The notes under the pieces were generated by a model. That model searched no databases, was not told where the DNA came from, and was given only the letters and a program-made list of their open reading frames with translations. The position numbers and the translations under genes were made by a program. Positions 1 through 16,524 of a stretch of 64,000 nucleotides of DNA are shown piece by piece. The stretch is from contig NC_088314.1 in NCBI RefSeq assembly GCF_910592395.1, positions 4,960,001 to 5,024,000 of the forward strand, read 5' to 3'. How positions within the stretch are numbered: position 1 is the first letter of the stretch; each line of letters starts with the position of its first letter. The DNA comes from Lineus longissimus. Lineage: Eukaryota; Nemertea; Pilidiophora; Heteronemertea; Lineidae.

Positions 1-2440
1 AAGGAAATACTACAATGGCATTCTGGATAGAACACAATGTAAGTGTGTTGCATTCTGTTCACTAAAAAGGAAAGACTGTCGTGTTAGTCTGTGCCATTCC
101 GTTCGCATGTAAGGAGAGACTGCAGTGTTAATGAAAGTAAAAGTTCTCTCGCAAGGATAGCTTACAGTGTTGATCTGTGGCATTCAGTTCCCTTGCCAGA
201 ACACTTCTCTGCATTTGTTGTGTCGTATACTGTCAGAAAAGGACTTCTGTGTTGGAAAAACATGTTATCAAAACCAAAAATCAAAACCGATAACGAACTT
301 GTTCTGTGCTCTGTCTCATAGAAGAGTGTTGTCAACTACACCAGGCAAAAGGTTGACTTGTGGGACATTTATACCCAGTTCAGTGCGCAGAAAGGTTCAT
401 CATGCATCAGCTACATGACGATGACAGTAGTAATAATATATCTGTCATGCTAACTGCAGATATACAAGAGGATGGTCGTCATATCTTCAAGTCGTGAGCA
501 AATTCTAATGTGTTTATTCGCTTTGCAGTGAAGCTTCCCTATCGAGAAAGAATGGTGAAGTTCCTATTTCCTAGATATCACTGATTCCTAGTCACATGTA
601 GCTCGGTACAACTGATGTGAGGAGAAAAACTGTGTGTTCAAGTGTGCTGAGCAGACATTCTGGGGATACCATCTTGATTTGAACTGTGCTGATATTCAAT
701 TCAAGTGATCCTAGAGGAATTATCATAAACTTAGTTTGAGTGTGTTCTGAGCAATTCTAGGAAGTGACTTTCTTATCTTTATTGAATGGATCAAAAATGG
801 AAAACAATTTGAAGTTTTCCATTTTTGAACTGATTCAGTATGGACTAACCTTATTCTTATCCAAATGCTTGCATGTGTTTCCCATTCTTGCACGGAAAAG
901 TTACGATTTATTTTGTGAAAGTGTCAGGCAGTGTGAGCTATTTGTATTCTTATTCTTGTACTTTTTGGAAGGTTATGAATGATCGACGGGCCTGGTTAAT
1001 TCTAGTGGATCTTGGCCAAAAAGTGATTTCTATTTTACGGTGATGTGTTAATTCTAGTTGGGGAACCAAATATGTAAATGGTTGGCCAGGCCAGTCAGCA
1101 TTCTCTTTGGATATGTCGACATATTCTGTATTGGATATGTGTAAATTATATTGTGATCATTCTAAGTTGTGGGCAGTGGAAGTTGGGGTTGTGTCGAATT
1201 ATCAGTCGAAGTGGATATAGCCCTGTCTTTGATGACTGGCTTGTCATTAAAACCATTGTCATTTGTGTGTATTCTATATGAGGAAGTGTTGTGTATATTA
1301 TTTCCTATCCTTCGTGAATTCAATCACTTAATTCAGTAAATGGGAACTCGTGATTTCCTTGGATAAACCATTCTAATTGTGTTTTGATGGTGAAGTTTTT
1401 CCTTGGAAGCATCATCAACCAAGTGGTGTGTCACTTAAATAAACCAAAGTGCCTTGTTAAAAGACCAAGCTCTTCCTCCTGTGTAGGTGACTGTACCAAA
1501 TACAGTAAACTAAGAGTAAGACAGTGCTCTGCCTTATGGCGTAGATTGCCTGTCTCTGGCACGGCTTGGAAGCCAATGAAAAGAAACCAAATGAATGTGT
1601 ATTAATTCTGAAAGTACCCCATTTTGGAGCAATTGATTCGAGTTGGAAATGGGCCCTATCTCGACTTAGTGTTTCTCATATCAGTGTGTATTCAACATAG
1701 TATTTAGATGATATGGCGCTATAATGCCAATTCTAGATATAGGAAACCGTGTACATTAATGATGAATACCAAGTATATAATCTATAGCTCGAGGTGTGTG
1801 AACGATCTCTAATACTTATCATCATATTGGTGATTTGTTAGCATTGTTCAAGTTGACAACATCACTCGTCTGGCAATGCAAAAGGTGCGTTCAACTCATC
1901 GAAAGAGGAAAGTGTGGTAAAATTGATGGAGGAGCATGATTTTATTCTAGTTTGTGTGTACATGTAAAATATCTTGACGATGTCACGTTGTGTAACTTAA
2001 TATTTGTGTACGGTGCAACACAATTTTCTTGAGAGAGCTATATCATTCTCAATATCAATATTCTATATATCATGGATGTAGTCAAACGATGGATAACGGT
2101 TGAATTTATGTTAGACCTGAGTACGCTGAATTTCTATCTCAATATGTGCGACTTGTACCCTTTGCTTTTATCCTGTGGTGACCTAATTAAAGCTTACTGT
2201 AGCATATGAAATTCAATCATCTCTGTGATTTTTCGTCTGAAGGAGGATGGTGTGTTACGACTTGGAGGTCCTGTGAGGAGAATTACAGTGACGATTACCT
2301 TTTTCCCATTTCTGGGATCCGAGCATCTCTGTGTGAAGTGATTCTTCGTCGGAGATCTCTGTCTATCTCTGTGCATAGTGATAAAACTGAATTCCCTGTG
2401 AAATTACTGATGTGATTGGAAAGTTTCGTATTTGTGCATT
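1..2440. other. Gene-free 5' flank with degenerate short repeats
   Basis: I see no convincing coding exon here. Open frames are short and lack paired splice sites or recognisable protein sequence. Roughly the first 250 bases contain loosely repeated phrases of about 60 bp built on variants of 'gtgttgcattctgttc' and 'gactgtcgtgttagtctgtg', which suggests an old, decayed tandem repeat. The remainder is AT-rich and full of short TGTG and ATTCTAG motifs without a clear unit. Confidence 0.5.
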
Positions 2441-2458
2441 TCATTATTCAAAGACGTG

Positions 2459-2850
2459 TGGGATGTGTTCCCTACATGTGAATTCAAATACGTGAGCAAA
2501 TTAATTTATTTGTGAATTCAAGTATGTGGGGGAAATGTTCCCTATTTGTGAATTAAACTACACGAGGGACATTTATATCCCTGTTGTGAATTCAAAAAGT
2601 GAATAGGTGAGGGAAATGTTCCCTGTTGGTGAATTTCTGTGAATTCAAATATGTGAGGGAAGTGTTCCCAAATCCCTATTAGTGAATTCAAATATGTGAA
2701 TGAAAATGTCTCCTAATTCAAAATAGTGATGGAATCATCACGCCCTCATTCATTAACATAAACATAAGGCAAGGGAAATGTTCCCTTCTTTTATCTGTGA
2801 AGTTATTAAATACGTCGATGTGAGTGAAATGTTCCAAATTGTGAATTTCT
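2459..2850. repeat. Degenerate minisatellite, units of about 35-40 bp
   Basis: The phrase 'gtgaattcaaatatgtgagg' followed by 'gaaatgttccct' recurs with substitutions and small indels about eight to ten times. Many units carry an EcoRI-like GAATTC and a GTTCCC block. No open frame is kept across units, so this is non-coding tandem repeat DNA. Confidence 0.7.
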
Positions 2851-4090
2851 GTGGGATTTCAGCCTAACATCGTACATTGTTCCCTCTCGAATTATGGAGG
2901 AGAACATTGCCATTACTTTCCATTGCCACAGACCTCGCTATCTATAGCAGTGTGCCAGTGAACATGGATGTTCATTGGGTATTCCTAGGTCAGTACCTCG
3001 TGATGGAGTTCTTAAAAATGGCCCACATATTGTGTTGTGATTTTTTACTGTGTGGTGCTGTCCAGGTTGCAACATCAAACATCAAACGCAGCCCCTAGTG
3101 CTAATGATGTTCGTCATATCATGTTTCATGAGGCATCCAGGACAATGTTACTTTGTGTACATTGCAATGACCAAGGAAGTCTGTCTCCTTTATTCATCGT
3201 GAAGTGAGTGCTGTTGGCTACAGGACACTGCCCCTGGAATATATTTACATCCTTACCAGTGATGGACTCTCCTTCAAGAACAATTCACTCCTGGACTATT
3301 CATCCATGTGGACAATCACCTGAGGGCATATATCTGACTCTTGCATTTTACTCTGGTTGGTTTTGCTGGGGTTATGTAATGAGTACAGAGTATTTCACAG
3401 TGTCTGCTGCTGATACCAATATTGTTCATGAAAGACATTGCAATGTCGGTGTTGATTTGAATCAGTAAGCACCTGATGGAATATCAATTCAAAGTGGTTG
3501 CAAATATTGTCCCTGCTGATTTTGGTGATTGTTCTTTGTGATGAATAGTGTGGGGTATACATTGTCCTTGAAGATTGTCCGATGATGTGCAATATGACAG
3601 CTTGGCATCCCAGCAAAATCACAATATCAAGGAGTCTCACATCTTGGAACTTTGAAAGAAGATGACACACGTTCTGTTCAAGTCATAAAACTATTATATG
3701 CGGTCAAATGTAAGAAGGCTAGCAGAAGAAGGTGTAGCAGGAGTTCTAGCTAGCCTGGTATTTGTGCTTGAAGTCCAAGGAGGGTCAATTCGCAAAAACT
3801 TACTGCCAAGCCTACTTTACATTTTGCTGCATGGGACTGTTTTATGATTACAGTTTTCAAACATCGTACATGTTTTTCACATTGCTGATCATTTTCAAAG
3901 TAAGTAGACATCGATTTCCACATTTCAAGGGCATGCCCTATTCCATATTTCCTGTCTCGGTGTGTTTGTCTAAATGTATAGTTTAAAGAGAATATTTAAT
4001 AAATATGTTGAGAAAAAATTAAGTGTTCTTGCTGATCAAAGCTTTCATCATGGACAGGTTGTGACAATTGGGAACCCCTGATTTGGATTG
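2851..4090. other. Gene-free stretch
   Basis: There are no supported exons. The longest frames (around 3208-3468 on + and 3395-3670 on -) overlap on opposite strands, have no splice signals in register and resemble no protein family I know. No clear repeat unit is visible. Confidence 0.4.
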
Positions 4091-4099
4091 GAATGTTAC

Positions 4100-5215
4100 A
4101 GAGCAAGATGGGTCCAACTGTCCTTCAAGTCACAACCTGTCCTTCAAGTCACAACCTGTCCTCCCAGGAATTCTTGGCCTTCTTCAAGCAGGAATTAATT
4201 GGAATTTCTGATACGTCTGACCTGGCATTGATGAATCAGAAGACACCTAAATGGGTGAATTCGCTTCAGAAAGCACTGCCATGAAGCTTGCAGGGCTTCT
4301 TATTGGTCAATACCTGAGCGGAAGACCCACATTCTTGATCCAGGAATGACAGAGGTCAAAATAGCTGGTCTCATTGTCTGATCCTACAATCTGTCCTCCC
4401 TCAAGGAATGGGGGAGAGTAAAATGACCGGCCTCTTCTTGTCACTTGATGTCACAGCCTGTCTTCCCTCATGTGATGGGAGGAGGCAAAGTAGCTGGCCT
4501 CCTCACATGTGGCCTGATGTCACAATCTATCCCCCTCAAGGAATGGGAGAAGGAGAAATTACTAGTCTCCGCTAGCTGCCAGGTATCGCAGTTTATCCTC
4601 TCTCATTCAATAGAAGAGGGCAAAAAGGCAGAATACAAGTAACCAGGTTTGATGTCATAAATATGTCCTTCCTGAAGGAATGAGACAATGGCAAAATGAC
4701 CCTGGCCTCATTTCATTATGTTCGATGTCGATCAGAAGGAATGAAAGTGGACAAGACAACTGGCCTCCTCCCATGTCACCCGATGTCACTATCTGTCCTC
4801 CCTCAAGGATTGGGAGAATGTGAAATTACTAGTCTCCGCACAAGTCGCCAGATGTCACAATCTGTCTTCTCTCAAGGAAAGGGAGGGGGCAAAACACTAG
4901 TAACTAGCATCATCTTCTGTCGGCTCACGTCACAATTTGCCCTTCAAAATGGGAGAGAGGGCAAAATGGGTGCTTCATTGTAAGACATTGGTTGTCAAAA
5001 TCTGTCCTCTCTCGAGCATGAAAGAGGGGAAAATAACTTGCCTTGTTTCATGACGTCTGGGGTCACAATCTGTCCTCCCTCAAGAATTTGGAAAGGGCAA
5101 AATGCAATTTCAAAACGAGCCTCATTTCATGACGTCTGGGGTCACAATCTGTCCTCTCTCTGGAGAGGGTAAAATAGCCCCGTTTTATGTCGCCGGATGA
5201 TGTCACATTATGTCC
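4100..5215. repeat. Imperfect minisatellite, about 13-14 units of 65-75 bp
   Basis: A block reading roughly 'gatgtcacaatctgtcctcc', then 'ctcaaggaatgggaga', then 'gggcaaaatgactggcctc' recurs near 4377, 4450, 4516, 4585, 4651, 4783, 4852, 4926, 4996, 5051, 5140 and 5198. A shorter triplication of 'ccttcaagtcacaacctgt' starts near 4120. Several units are open in one frame (for example 4445-4642 and 4696-4983), but the frame breaks between units. The array therefore looks non-coding. Confidence 0.8.
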
Positions 5216-5639
5216 GCTCTTCCACGGGTCCTCGGAGGTTCTCTGGATGAGACATAATTACGAACACCCTAAAGACTGATACTCCGCTTAATCACTCCGT
5301 GCACGACGTCATTGACTGATTACTTTCATTTTTCCAGATGTTCTAGAAATATCGTCGATATTTACCAAATTGGGTTTACACGGGTTTGAACAGTAGTTTA
5401 AACAGGAGTGAATGAGGCAATACTGCATGAAGTAAATACACTCAAGCAACCAGACGTTGAAAGCACACAAAGACTACCCCCTAGGCCTGTGTGTGTGGAA
5501 AATAAATATATTCTTAATAATATTGACATAACTTTATGAAAATCGGATCAAAATTTTTAATTGCCTTCGTTCCTGGCACGTTCATATGTTGTGGTCATTG
5601 TGGAAAGTTTATCAATAGGCTGCGCATATGTATTAAAAT

Positions 5640-5812
5640 GTCTTGTTTAAATTATACCTACCGGTCGCGTGCCAACACGATTACGGTAACATTTGTTGTA
5701 TGTTGCTACTGGGAACCCCGGGTAGCGCACCCACTGAATTGAACGCCGTCTGCGGACAACTCGGTCGTCTCGTCTGATCCACCGAGGACACTGTCGTCTG
5801 TCATCGAGCGAC
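5640..5812 (+). promoter_or_regulatory. Putative promoter and 5' leader of the 170-residue gene
   Basis: The stretch before the start codon at 5813 is visibly richer in GC and CpG (for example 'cggtcgcgtgcc', 'gaacgccgtctgcgg', 'tcggtcgtctcgtctgatcc') than the AT-rich DNA around it. This fits a CpG-type animal promoter or 5' UTR. I see no clear TATA box. The call is inference from base composition and position. Confidence 0.4.
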
Positions 5813-8800
5813 ATGGCCGTCTCTCTGCCACCAATGCTACCGGGTACGCCGGCTAGGTCAGAGTAAGTACATCCGCATATTGTGTCCGTTCTTTCTGTTT
5901 CGGAAATATTCTGGAGCTGTTTATCATTTGAATGCTCTTCGCAGGCAAATGCCGTCCATCCGAAGACGAATTATTCGTCGTCGATGTACACGCTTCTAGC
6001 AGACGGAGCGATATTGACAGGTAAAACGGTTCGTTCACATGTTTTGTAGTCAGGATAGAAACATACACTAGAAAACCGCCACTCGGCATTTTAAATGTTG
6101 CTATCCGAAGGATTGTTATCGATCAATCTGTCACATCGCCTGTTGTCGCTCAATGTATTGCTTTGATATCGATATAGATACGTATACAGGTAGCGTCTAT
6201 CGCCACTTGGATTGTCTATCACATGGTTGCCGCAATATCTGTTCAAACAATTCCAACTAAGGATGCACATCCCAAGTTGGATTGTCCCGTTTGGTAATGC
6301 ACTTAACCAATCGGATGATAATAAGAACAGTGCAAATGAATTGGATAGCGAAGGGCCGGGCACGCTGAGAAATCAATTGGAAAAGGAGCCATTACCGGTG
6401 TAAAAGGGAATTGTGTCCGCTGTAGAAAAGACATCGACCAATAGACTCGTTAAAGTTATACCCTGTTGCACTGTTGGCATGACTCTAAGGGGTTATAAAT
6501 CATCCTTATTCTGCCACCCCCTGCACCGATCGCGTAGTTGCGAGTTGAAACACGGCAGGATTTCTGTTAAAACAATATTTGTGTCTCACACCACATTGCG
6601 TTTATTATAAATAATATACACCATTGTTACCTGTTGCTATAACTTAGAGCCAGTTTATAAAATCCATAAACTCACATAGCACTGACATATATGCATATGG
6701 TCTACTTATTATTATACAATAGGCGACACAAACATTCCCTGCTAGATTAAATAATGTAAAAACGAATATGGCATTTTTTGGTATATACTTAAAACATTTC
6801 CAACAGTAGGTTTTATGGGTTCATATTTGCAAGCGCGATAGTAGGAATGCCATTAACATTATGATAAATCAATATTGCCAAACAACATAAATACGTTCCC
6901 AGATTGATATTGACCATATTGACTTTTACCCGGCTAGACCCCCCAGAGTGCCAAACGAGAGGGATTTTTGAGTGTGCTGTTTCTGGCGGCCATGTTGCTT
7001 GATGTAAAACTGCCGAAGTCACATTTGTTTGATTTAGGCATAAGGCAAATCTGGCTAAGTCACAAGCTTGACTAGGCAGTTATTCCATTGACCTTCATAC
7101 ACACCAGGGCTGGGTTAACGGCGCCGTTAAGTCTTAACATGAAAATTCTAATGGGATTAACTGAAAGAGATAACGTCCAAGCAAGGATACTTAACGTAAC
7201 CGTGACTTTTGTGCTTTTGAGCAACCCGGCACTGGATTGAGTTAAGCACGAAAATATCAACTTGGCAAAAAATGACTTTTTTAGGCATTTGTTTTATGAG
7301 GGTGACGATAACAGGAACCGCGGCCTGAGAATGCCAACTTGTAGTCGCGCGACGCATTTCGCTCGCGGTCGAAAAGACCAACGGTTGTTCGTTGAGACGA
7401 TGACATAGTTAAACTTTCTAAACATAATTAGATGTATTCCGCAATCCTCCTGTCAACCGAAATAATGGAAATCCTAAGCTGAGCTCACTCGTGTGCACCA
7501 CTTCGCACATGTATTTATAATCCTTAAAATGTGAGGCGAAACGCACACCCAGCTTGACTTTCAGAGGCCTACTTGAAGTTCATGGCATCAAAAATATTGA
7601 ACTATCGTAAGGAAAAGTGATTGACCGGTAACCTAAGTATATATAATGGGGGTACTGAGAGATTAAAATACGCGTAGGCCTGTATTGTCAAGCCAGTGTT
7701 GATCCCCGTACAAAGATTATAATCCCCGACTCAGGTCGGATGATCTTATTATGATCCTTTGTCTTCAACCTATTTTGTCTGTATTATCATTTCAATGTTT
7801 AAGATATAGAAATAGTGGGCACAAATGTGCCATATCGAACAAGTGAAAGGACAGTTGATTTATTTCAGGCATGTGTCCCGCTAATTTTTCTTGAGGTCAT
7901 TTTATAACTTTGCATGTAGTTGTAGTCGCAAACAGTCAATCCGACAAGTTCAGAGCTAACGCACGCCTCGGGACGCATCTCTCAGGAGGACACCCGAGGG
8001 ATAATTTGTACTCTTTTTGGTGTGTGGTTGTTCTGTTCCAAGTTCGATTACCAGCCATGCGGGGAAATACGGGCAGAAAGCCGAGGTGAGATACTTTGCG
8101 ACGGATGGCCATGTCCTCAAATACTGCTTTTTTTCTCTGAAGACGGCGAGCCTGCTAATTGCGAATCGCAAAAGGGTATCAGATGAGGTATCAGATTTTT
8201 GTTGTTTCATGCTCAACATTTTGTACCTTGCAGCATGACCTTTTGGTCGCGACACGAACCCGTCAACATGCCGCGTGGAAACACCGACCACTGGAGTAAG
8301 ATGCGCATCAAGGCCACAGCAATCTCCGACAACGCCTTCAACGCCCCGTCATACGGTCCGGTCCTCACCGACTCCGGTAAGTTGAAGTTTTTTTATCATA
8401 AACTACAGGGTTCCCATTCGACAATATACCGTGCTACTATTGGCTTATGACCATGCATATAACAAGATTGGACGACACTGAGACCAATTTTCTCCAGCAA
8501 TAAAGCGGAAGCGTAGGCATGCAGTCCTTTCCAGTATAAGACAATGGCACAACCAAGCCATCGGGAAGGTACAAGACGGCCGTTATGGAGTCACATCGTT
8601 CTCCCTTGCGTTGTTCGTTTGACAAAAATTGTCTTCAGAATTGTTTTTGATATGAATGCTTTCCTCTTCTAGCTGTTGAAGCCTTCTACCAAGACGCTCA
8701 GCGTGGATTGGAACGCAACCAAATTAACGACATCATAAAGACCAAGTCGTCCGTCGGAGACTTCAGCAAGAAGTTCGTCAGTGGGATGAATGGCCGTGTC

Positions 8801-9200
8801 CCCGGTAACTATCACCTGAGCCGCCCGAAGGTCGGGTCGGCGAGGGGTTCTTACAGGAACATTTACAGTGACAGGGCCAAGGAAGGTTTCGTCTATTGGT
8901 ACAGGGATCGACCAAAGCCAACTCAGTGTAAGTGAATTAACTAGCTGCTTCTTGCCTTTTCCTGGCGACAGAATGTCCTTTCACACCATATACCAAGACC
9001 TCAATGTGACTGATGCCACCACTAGGCAAATCGATATTTTCATTGCTATATAGCGTTTATAAGAGTTAGAATAAGTTTACCCTATGTTAACGTTTTAGTA
9101 TCTATATACATGTTCCTCTGCTCGCTTTGTTTCAGTTGGTCGCTACGGAATTGGATCGTACAAAACCGTCCTTGGAATCGGAAACGCTCCCAGGACGTAA
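5813..9200 (+). CDS. Four-exon gene for an unrecognised 170-residue basic, Gly/Tyr/Arg-rich protein
   Basis: The exons are 5813-5862, 8234-8376, 8673-8927 and 9136-9200. Each junction has GT-AG sites (gtaagt donors) and the phases close to 171 codons including TAA. The ATG lies in a good context (gacATGGCC). The product starts MAVSLPPMLPGT and continues DMTFWSRHEPVNMPRG, then a central basic region with IIKTKSSVGDFSKKFVSG and RPKVGSARGSYRN, and ends RYGIGSYKTVLGIGNAPRT. There is no signal peptide, membrane span or known enzymatic motif. Coding bases are GC-richer than the introns. I do not recognise the family. Short proteins rich in Trp, Tyr, Gly and Pro of this kind are common among ciliary microtubule-associated proteins, but that is only a guess. 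The first intron is 2.4 kb, the others 0.2-0.3 kb. Confidence 0.75.
5863..8233 (+). other. First intron of the 170-residue gene
   Basis: This 2.37-kb intron begins with gtaagt and ends with 'tgtaccttgcag'. I see no nested gene. Open frames inside it on either strand lack splice partners and recognisable sequence. Confidence 0.6.
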
Positions 9201-11060
9201 AAAACTACATCCTCACATCATGTGACACTCACCTGGTGCTCATCATAACCCATCTTCTGCCAAGATTGTTTCTTCCGACCGGATTTGAGATTTCTGAACA
9301 TGTCTTCATGAATCAGCTTTGGAAGGAATTAACATCTCGGATTCAATCAACTTGTGCATTTTTGCGCTGAGAAGTGCAGACGACATGACGTCCGAGCCCA
9401 AAGACGTCGGTTGCTGCTGACTAATCAGATGTCTGCACAAGACTTCTTACCTGCCCTTCCAGTAACTTGCATCGTGTTCATTTTCAAAGTTTCACCATTC
9501 GATTCTTTGAGCTCATCGGCCAAATATCTGTGATAAAACGGACATCATGTGACGTAAAGTCCACTTGATTGTCAAGCCAATTAGTGGCAGTGTTTTAGTT
9601 ATAACTTGCTTGCGTTTTTTGCTGTTAGGTTTATTAATAAACATTTTGCTGGCTTAGCTTGAGATTTGCCCCATGAATCAAGGTTGAAGGAGAGAAGAGA
9701 GGGGAGAGAATGTAAGAGGCAGTGGACAAACGACAACGTGTGCGATGTTTCTTTGGAGTGTTTGAGATTGATTGTATGGAGTGTTTGGTATCCGAGTGAG
9801 AGCGACATGTCACTTAGTACGGGTGTGAGACCCTTCCCAGGGATGCATTCGTTAAATCTTTGAGTGGTTAGAATAGTGGAACTGTGTATAGTGTCTGACA
9901 TGAATGAATTTATAGCATTTTCAATCTTGAAAATCATCTCATGTGCTCATGGAATTGTTGGCTGTGCTGATCCTAGCTTGCGAGTCGCACTTGTACCATT
10001 GTCGATGGCTGAGATTTATGGCTCAGGTTTGATTTGGAATGACAGATGTGCACTTTGAGGCTTGACCTTAGCTTTTGCTCTGAGCGTGTGATTGTAATCT
10101 TCTGCATGGTCTGGCAGTTACTATGAATGACTGATGTGACAATTCAGAGATATGAGGTGACAGTTCGTGAATAGTTGTGGCACACACCATTTGACAAAAG
10201 GCCCATTCGCCAGAGGTGAAAGATTGTGACACTGTCCTCACATAACGTACAGTGATGAATGACTGCATGTCCTCAACGAGCTGTCCCAGTAAGTGCGATT
10301 GTGACATATATCTTTTTGACGTTACTGTTCCATTTTCTTGTGCGACAAAAAGTCTTTGACTGACAATTTTTTCTAACAAATAAGCTTACTGTGATATGAC
10401 TTTGTCTGTGGTGGTGCTTGTTGGTTGAAGAAAGATAAGCCTAGAATGTGCATTTTGAAGTGATTGAATAATGCGTCGTTGCAAGACTGGATTGCACTTA
10501 CCATCTTGGTACATTTTGGCAGAAAGCCCAACTTTATGTTGACTGAAGGAATCCATGGCGGTTGGGTAGAAGAGGAGACCAGACAGGAGGATGTATGCAC
10601 AGTGTCACATCTTAGATTCATGGGGCAATCGAGGCTGCAGTAACTTCACATCGCCATTAGCAGTATTAGGTCAACCTTTTTCCCACCATTTTAATCAAGT
10701 CAATGAACTGGGTATAGTTCAAACTTGAATATGAGAAGAGGTTTTAAATAGCTTTTTACTCTACTTTAGTTGTGAACACTTGAAGTGGGCTTACTTCACA
10801 CTGCACCATACTGGGACTTACACAAGCTATCTAAGATTATGTCGGATTGCCATCATTTTGGGATCATCGAAGACTATAATAAACCTTTTCAGTGTTGATC
10901 TGATAAGCTTGGAGAGGAAGACGTCCACAGTTCACACTGCGATTCTGGTGTTCCTTTTGTAAATAGTGTTATTTGATGAAATGTACTGTAATAATATACT
11001 TCTGTATTTGTAATTTATATTTGCGTTTGGAATAAAGTACGAGATAAACACCACGATCAT
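9201..11060 (+). other. Probable long 3' UTR of the 170-residue gene
   Basis: No coding exon is supported after the TAA at 9198-9200. An AATAAA at about 9636 and a second one at 11031-11036 are candidate poly(A) signals. The second lies within 200 bp of the probable poly(A) site of the convergent METAP2 gene. The extent of the UTR is inference. Confidence 0.4.
11031..11036 (+). terminator. Candidate poly(A) signal (AATAAA)
   Basis: An AATAAA hexamer lies in an AT-rich stretch downstream of the 170-residue gene and is followed by a GT-rich segment near 11060-11090. It is the last such signal before the oppositely oriented METAP2 gene. Confidence 0.4.
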
Positions 11061-11220
11061 TGTCCTGTGGAAGTTTCTGTGACTGTTTTGCAGTCACAAT
11101 CAGCCAATGGAAGTTCATGTGGACAACTCCTGGTGACAGCATGGCCACCTGAAACTAACACCGATAACACCTTTTTACTGACGTATTAATTAAGAACAAT
11201 TTAGTACAGTATGAACTTAT

Positions 11221-11226
11221 TTTATT
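11221..11226 (-). terminator. Candidate METAP2 poly(A) signal (AATAAA on the minus strand)
   Basis: TTTATT on the plus strand reads AATAAA on the METAP2 strand, about 0.95 kb downstream of its stop codon. The two convergent genes would then end about 190 bp apart. Confidence 0.4.
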
Positions 11227-12168
11227 ACTTCCAATAACGTATCATGCTGTTCAAGGACTACCCAAATAAATCTTGCCGAAATGTTTATATACATGATGTA
11301 GTATTCGGCACATCATGATTGCAAATCCAACCTGGATGAACACACTTTAAAAATAGTAACTGAAACACTACAGTCTGATGATATGAAAGTTCTTTCATCA
11401 CGAACACAGGAAATTGATCTGGTGTAAAGACTCTGTCCACACTCGATGACCTTTGAACATATCTGTTCATATGTGTGGGAATGCTGGAGCCCTCATTTTC
11501 ATGCTGGGCTAGTTCCTATGGAGATGGATGGCTTCTCCTGGCCAAGTTCAAATACCAGACAAAATATTTACACCAGGTAAATTTGACCTGCTCATGATGA
11601 CAAAATTGAGCTGATGAAGCTTTGGATTTAACGATGATTAGTACAATATTTACAAGTTTTCCCTGCCCTCATCCCTAATCAAAATCTGGTACAGTTTCTC
11701 AAAGTAACTGCTCATCACCAACCTCACTGGCCAAGCACATATTCTAAAAGGCCTTGATTACAGCATGATAGGTAAGCCTAGACACAAACAGTGATTAGCT
11801 CCCTCCAAAGATGCCAAATAAGAACACATGATTAGCACAAATGATACAGCACACACATTAGTGCAGCCTGCCTCTCTATTTTTTCACTGATTCAAGTTCA
11901 ACTGGGATTCAAAGAGCAGTTTTCATCACCTCCATGGCCGCCAATGTTGGCATTGGAGTATATCCAAGCAAGTATCCCCGGCCATTACAGCAAACAAGCA
12001 TGATCGCCTTTAGAAAATGGTCACCAGATGACCCGTATTCACAAAATCTGCTTCAAAACAAGACACACCATACCGCATCAGCCTCCTAACTTGTCCAAAA
12101 TACTTGGCTAACCTAATGTAGCTATTAACAGAATAACCCACAGAAATCAATGAATGTTCTTCCAGTCT

Positions 12169-15993
<3,825 letters not shown>

Positions 15994-16355
15994 TTTGACC
16001 TATTTCTGGACAGGAATAGCCAATCTCCCGGTCTTCGGTCCGTCTGTCGAATTTTACATACACCCGCCGAATTCTTAAATAGAGTCAGTAGGTCGAGTGA
16101 GACAAGCATGGCGATAATGATCACCTTTGACGACGCTTGGAGAATACAAAATAGCCTCAATTTTTCATACAGTTTTTTAATTTAGCAATTACAAATAAAA
16201 TGTCAATAAAGAAATTTCAAAGTATCATACTGAATAAAATTAAGTATTTTATATGAAATCAAATGTCATGATATTGTAAATTGATAGTTTATGTCTACGA
16301 TTTAGCTAAATTTTATTTGAATATTTGAGAGTTTGTAAGGCCTTCCCGAAATAAC

Positions 16356-16366
16356 AACATGGCGGC
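16356..16366 (+). promoter_or_regulatory. YY1-like site AACATGGCGGC
   Basis: The sequence matches the YY1 consensus AANATGGCGGC and lies in the METAP2/TTLL-A divergent promoter, about 160 bp before the TTLL-A start. YY1 sites of this form often overlap transcription starts and the first ATG of a leader. The site call rests on the motif alone. Confidence 0.5.
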
Positions 16367-16445
16367 GATGCCCATGGAGACTGTCAATAATGTCAACATG
16401 AAATGTTTTTATGAAGTGAAAACTGTGAAAAATGCCCTGGGCTGA
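16359..16445 (+). other. Candidate upstream ORF of TTLL-A, 28 codons
   Basis: The ATG inside the YY1-like site opens a frame beginning MAAMPMETVNNVN and ending at TGA 16443-16445, 79 bp before the TTLL-A start codon. If transcription begins at or upstream of the YY1 motif, this uORF could reduce TTLL-A translation. Transcript start data would be needed, so this is inference. Confidence 0.35.
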
Positions 16446-16524
16446 AGCTATTTCATGATGTGATCCCCGTATTTAATCCTCATTCATTGATAATGGACAT
16501 CAGGTGTTCAATGGTGTGTAGATT

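Larger units (their letters stand above)
15994..16524. promoter_or_regulatory. Bidirectional promoter between METAP2 and TTLL-A
   Basis: Only 531 bp separate the METAP2 start codon (reading left) from the TTLL-A start codon (reading right), so both promoters must lie here or within the leaders. The interval is mostly AT-rich with no clear TATA box. It contains AACATGGCGGC at 16356-16366, which matches the YY1 core motif common at TATA-less animal promoters. Confidence 0.6.

Noticed and set aside
4445-4983. Repeat-containing protein gene in the 4-5 kb array
   Set aside because: The open frames end between units and change frame; no start, splice sites or codon bias support them.
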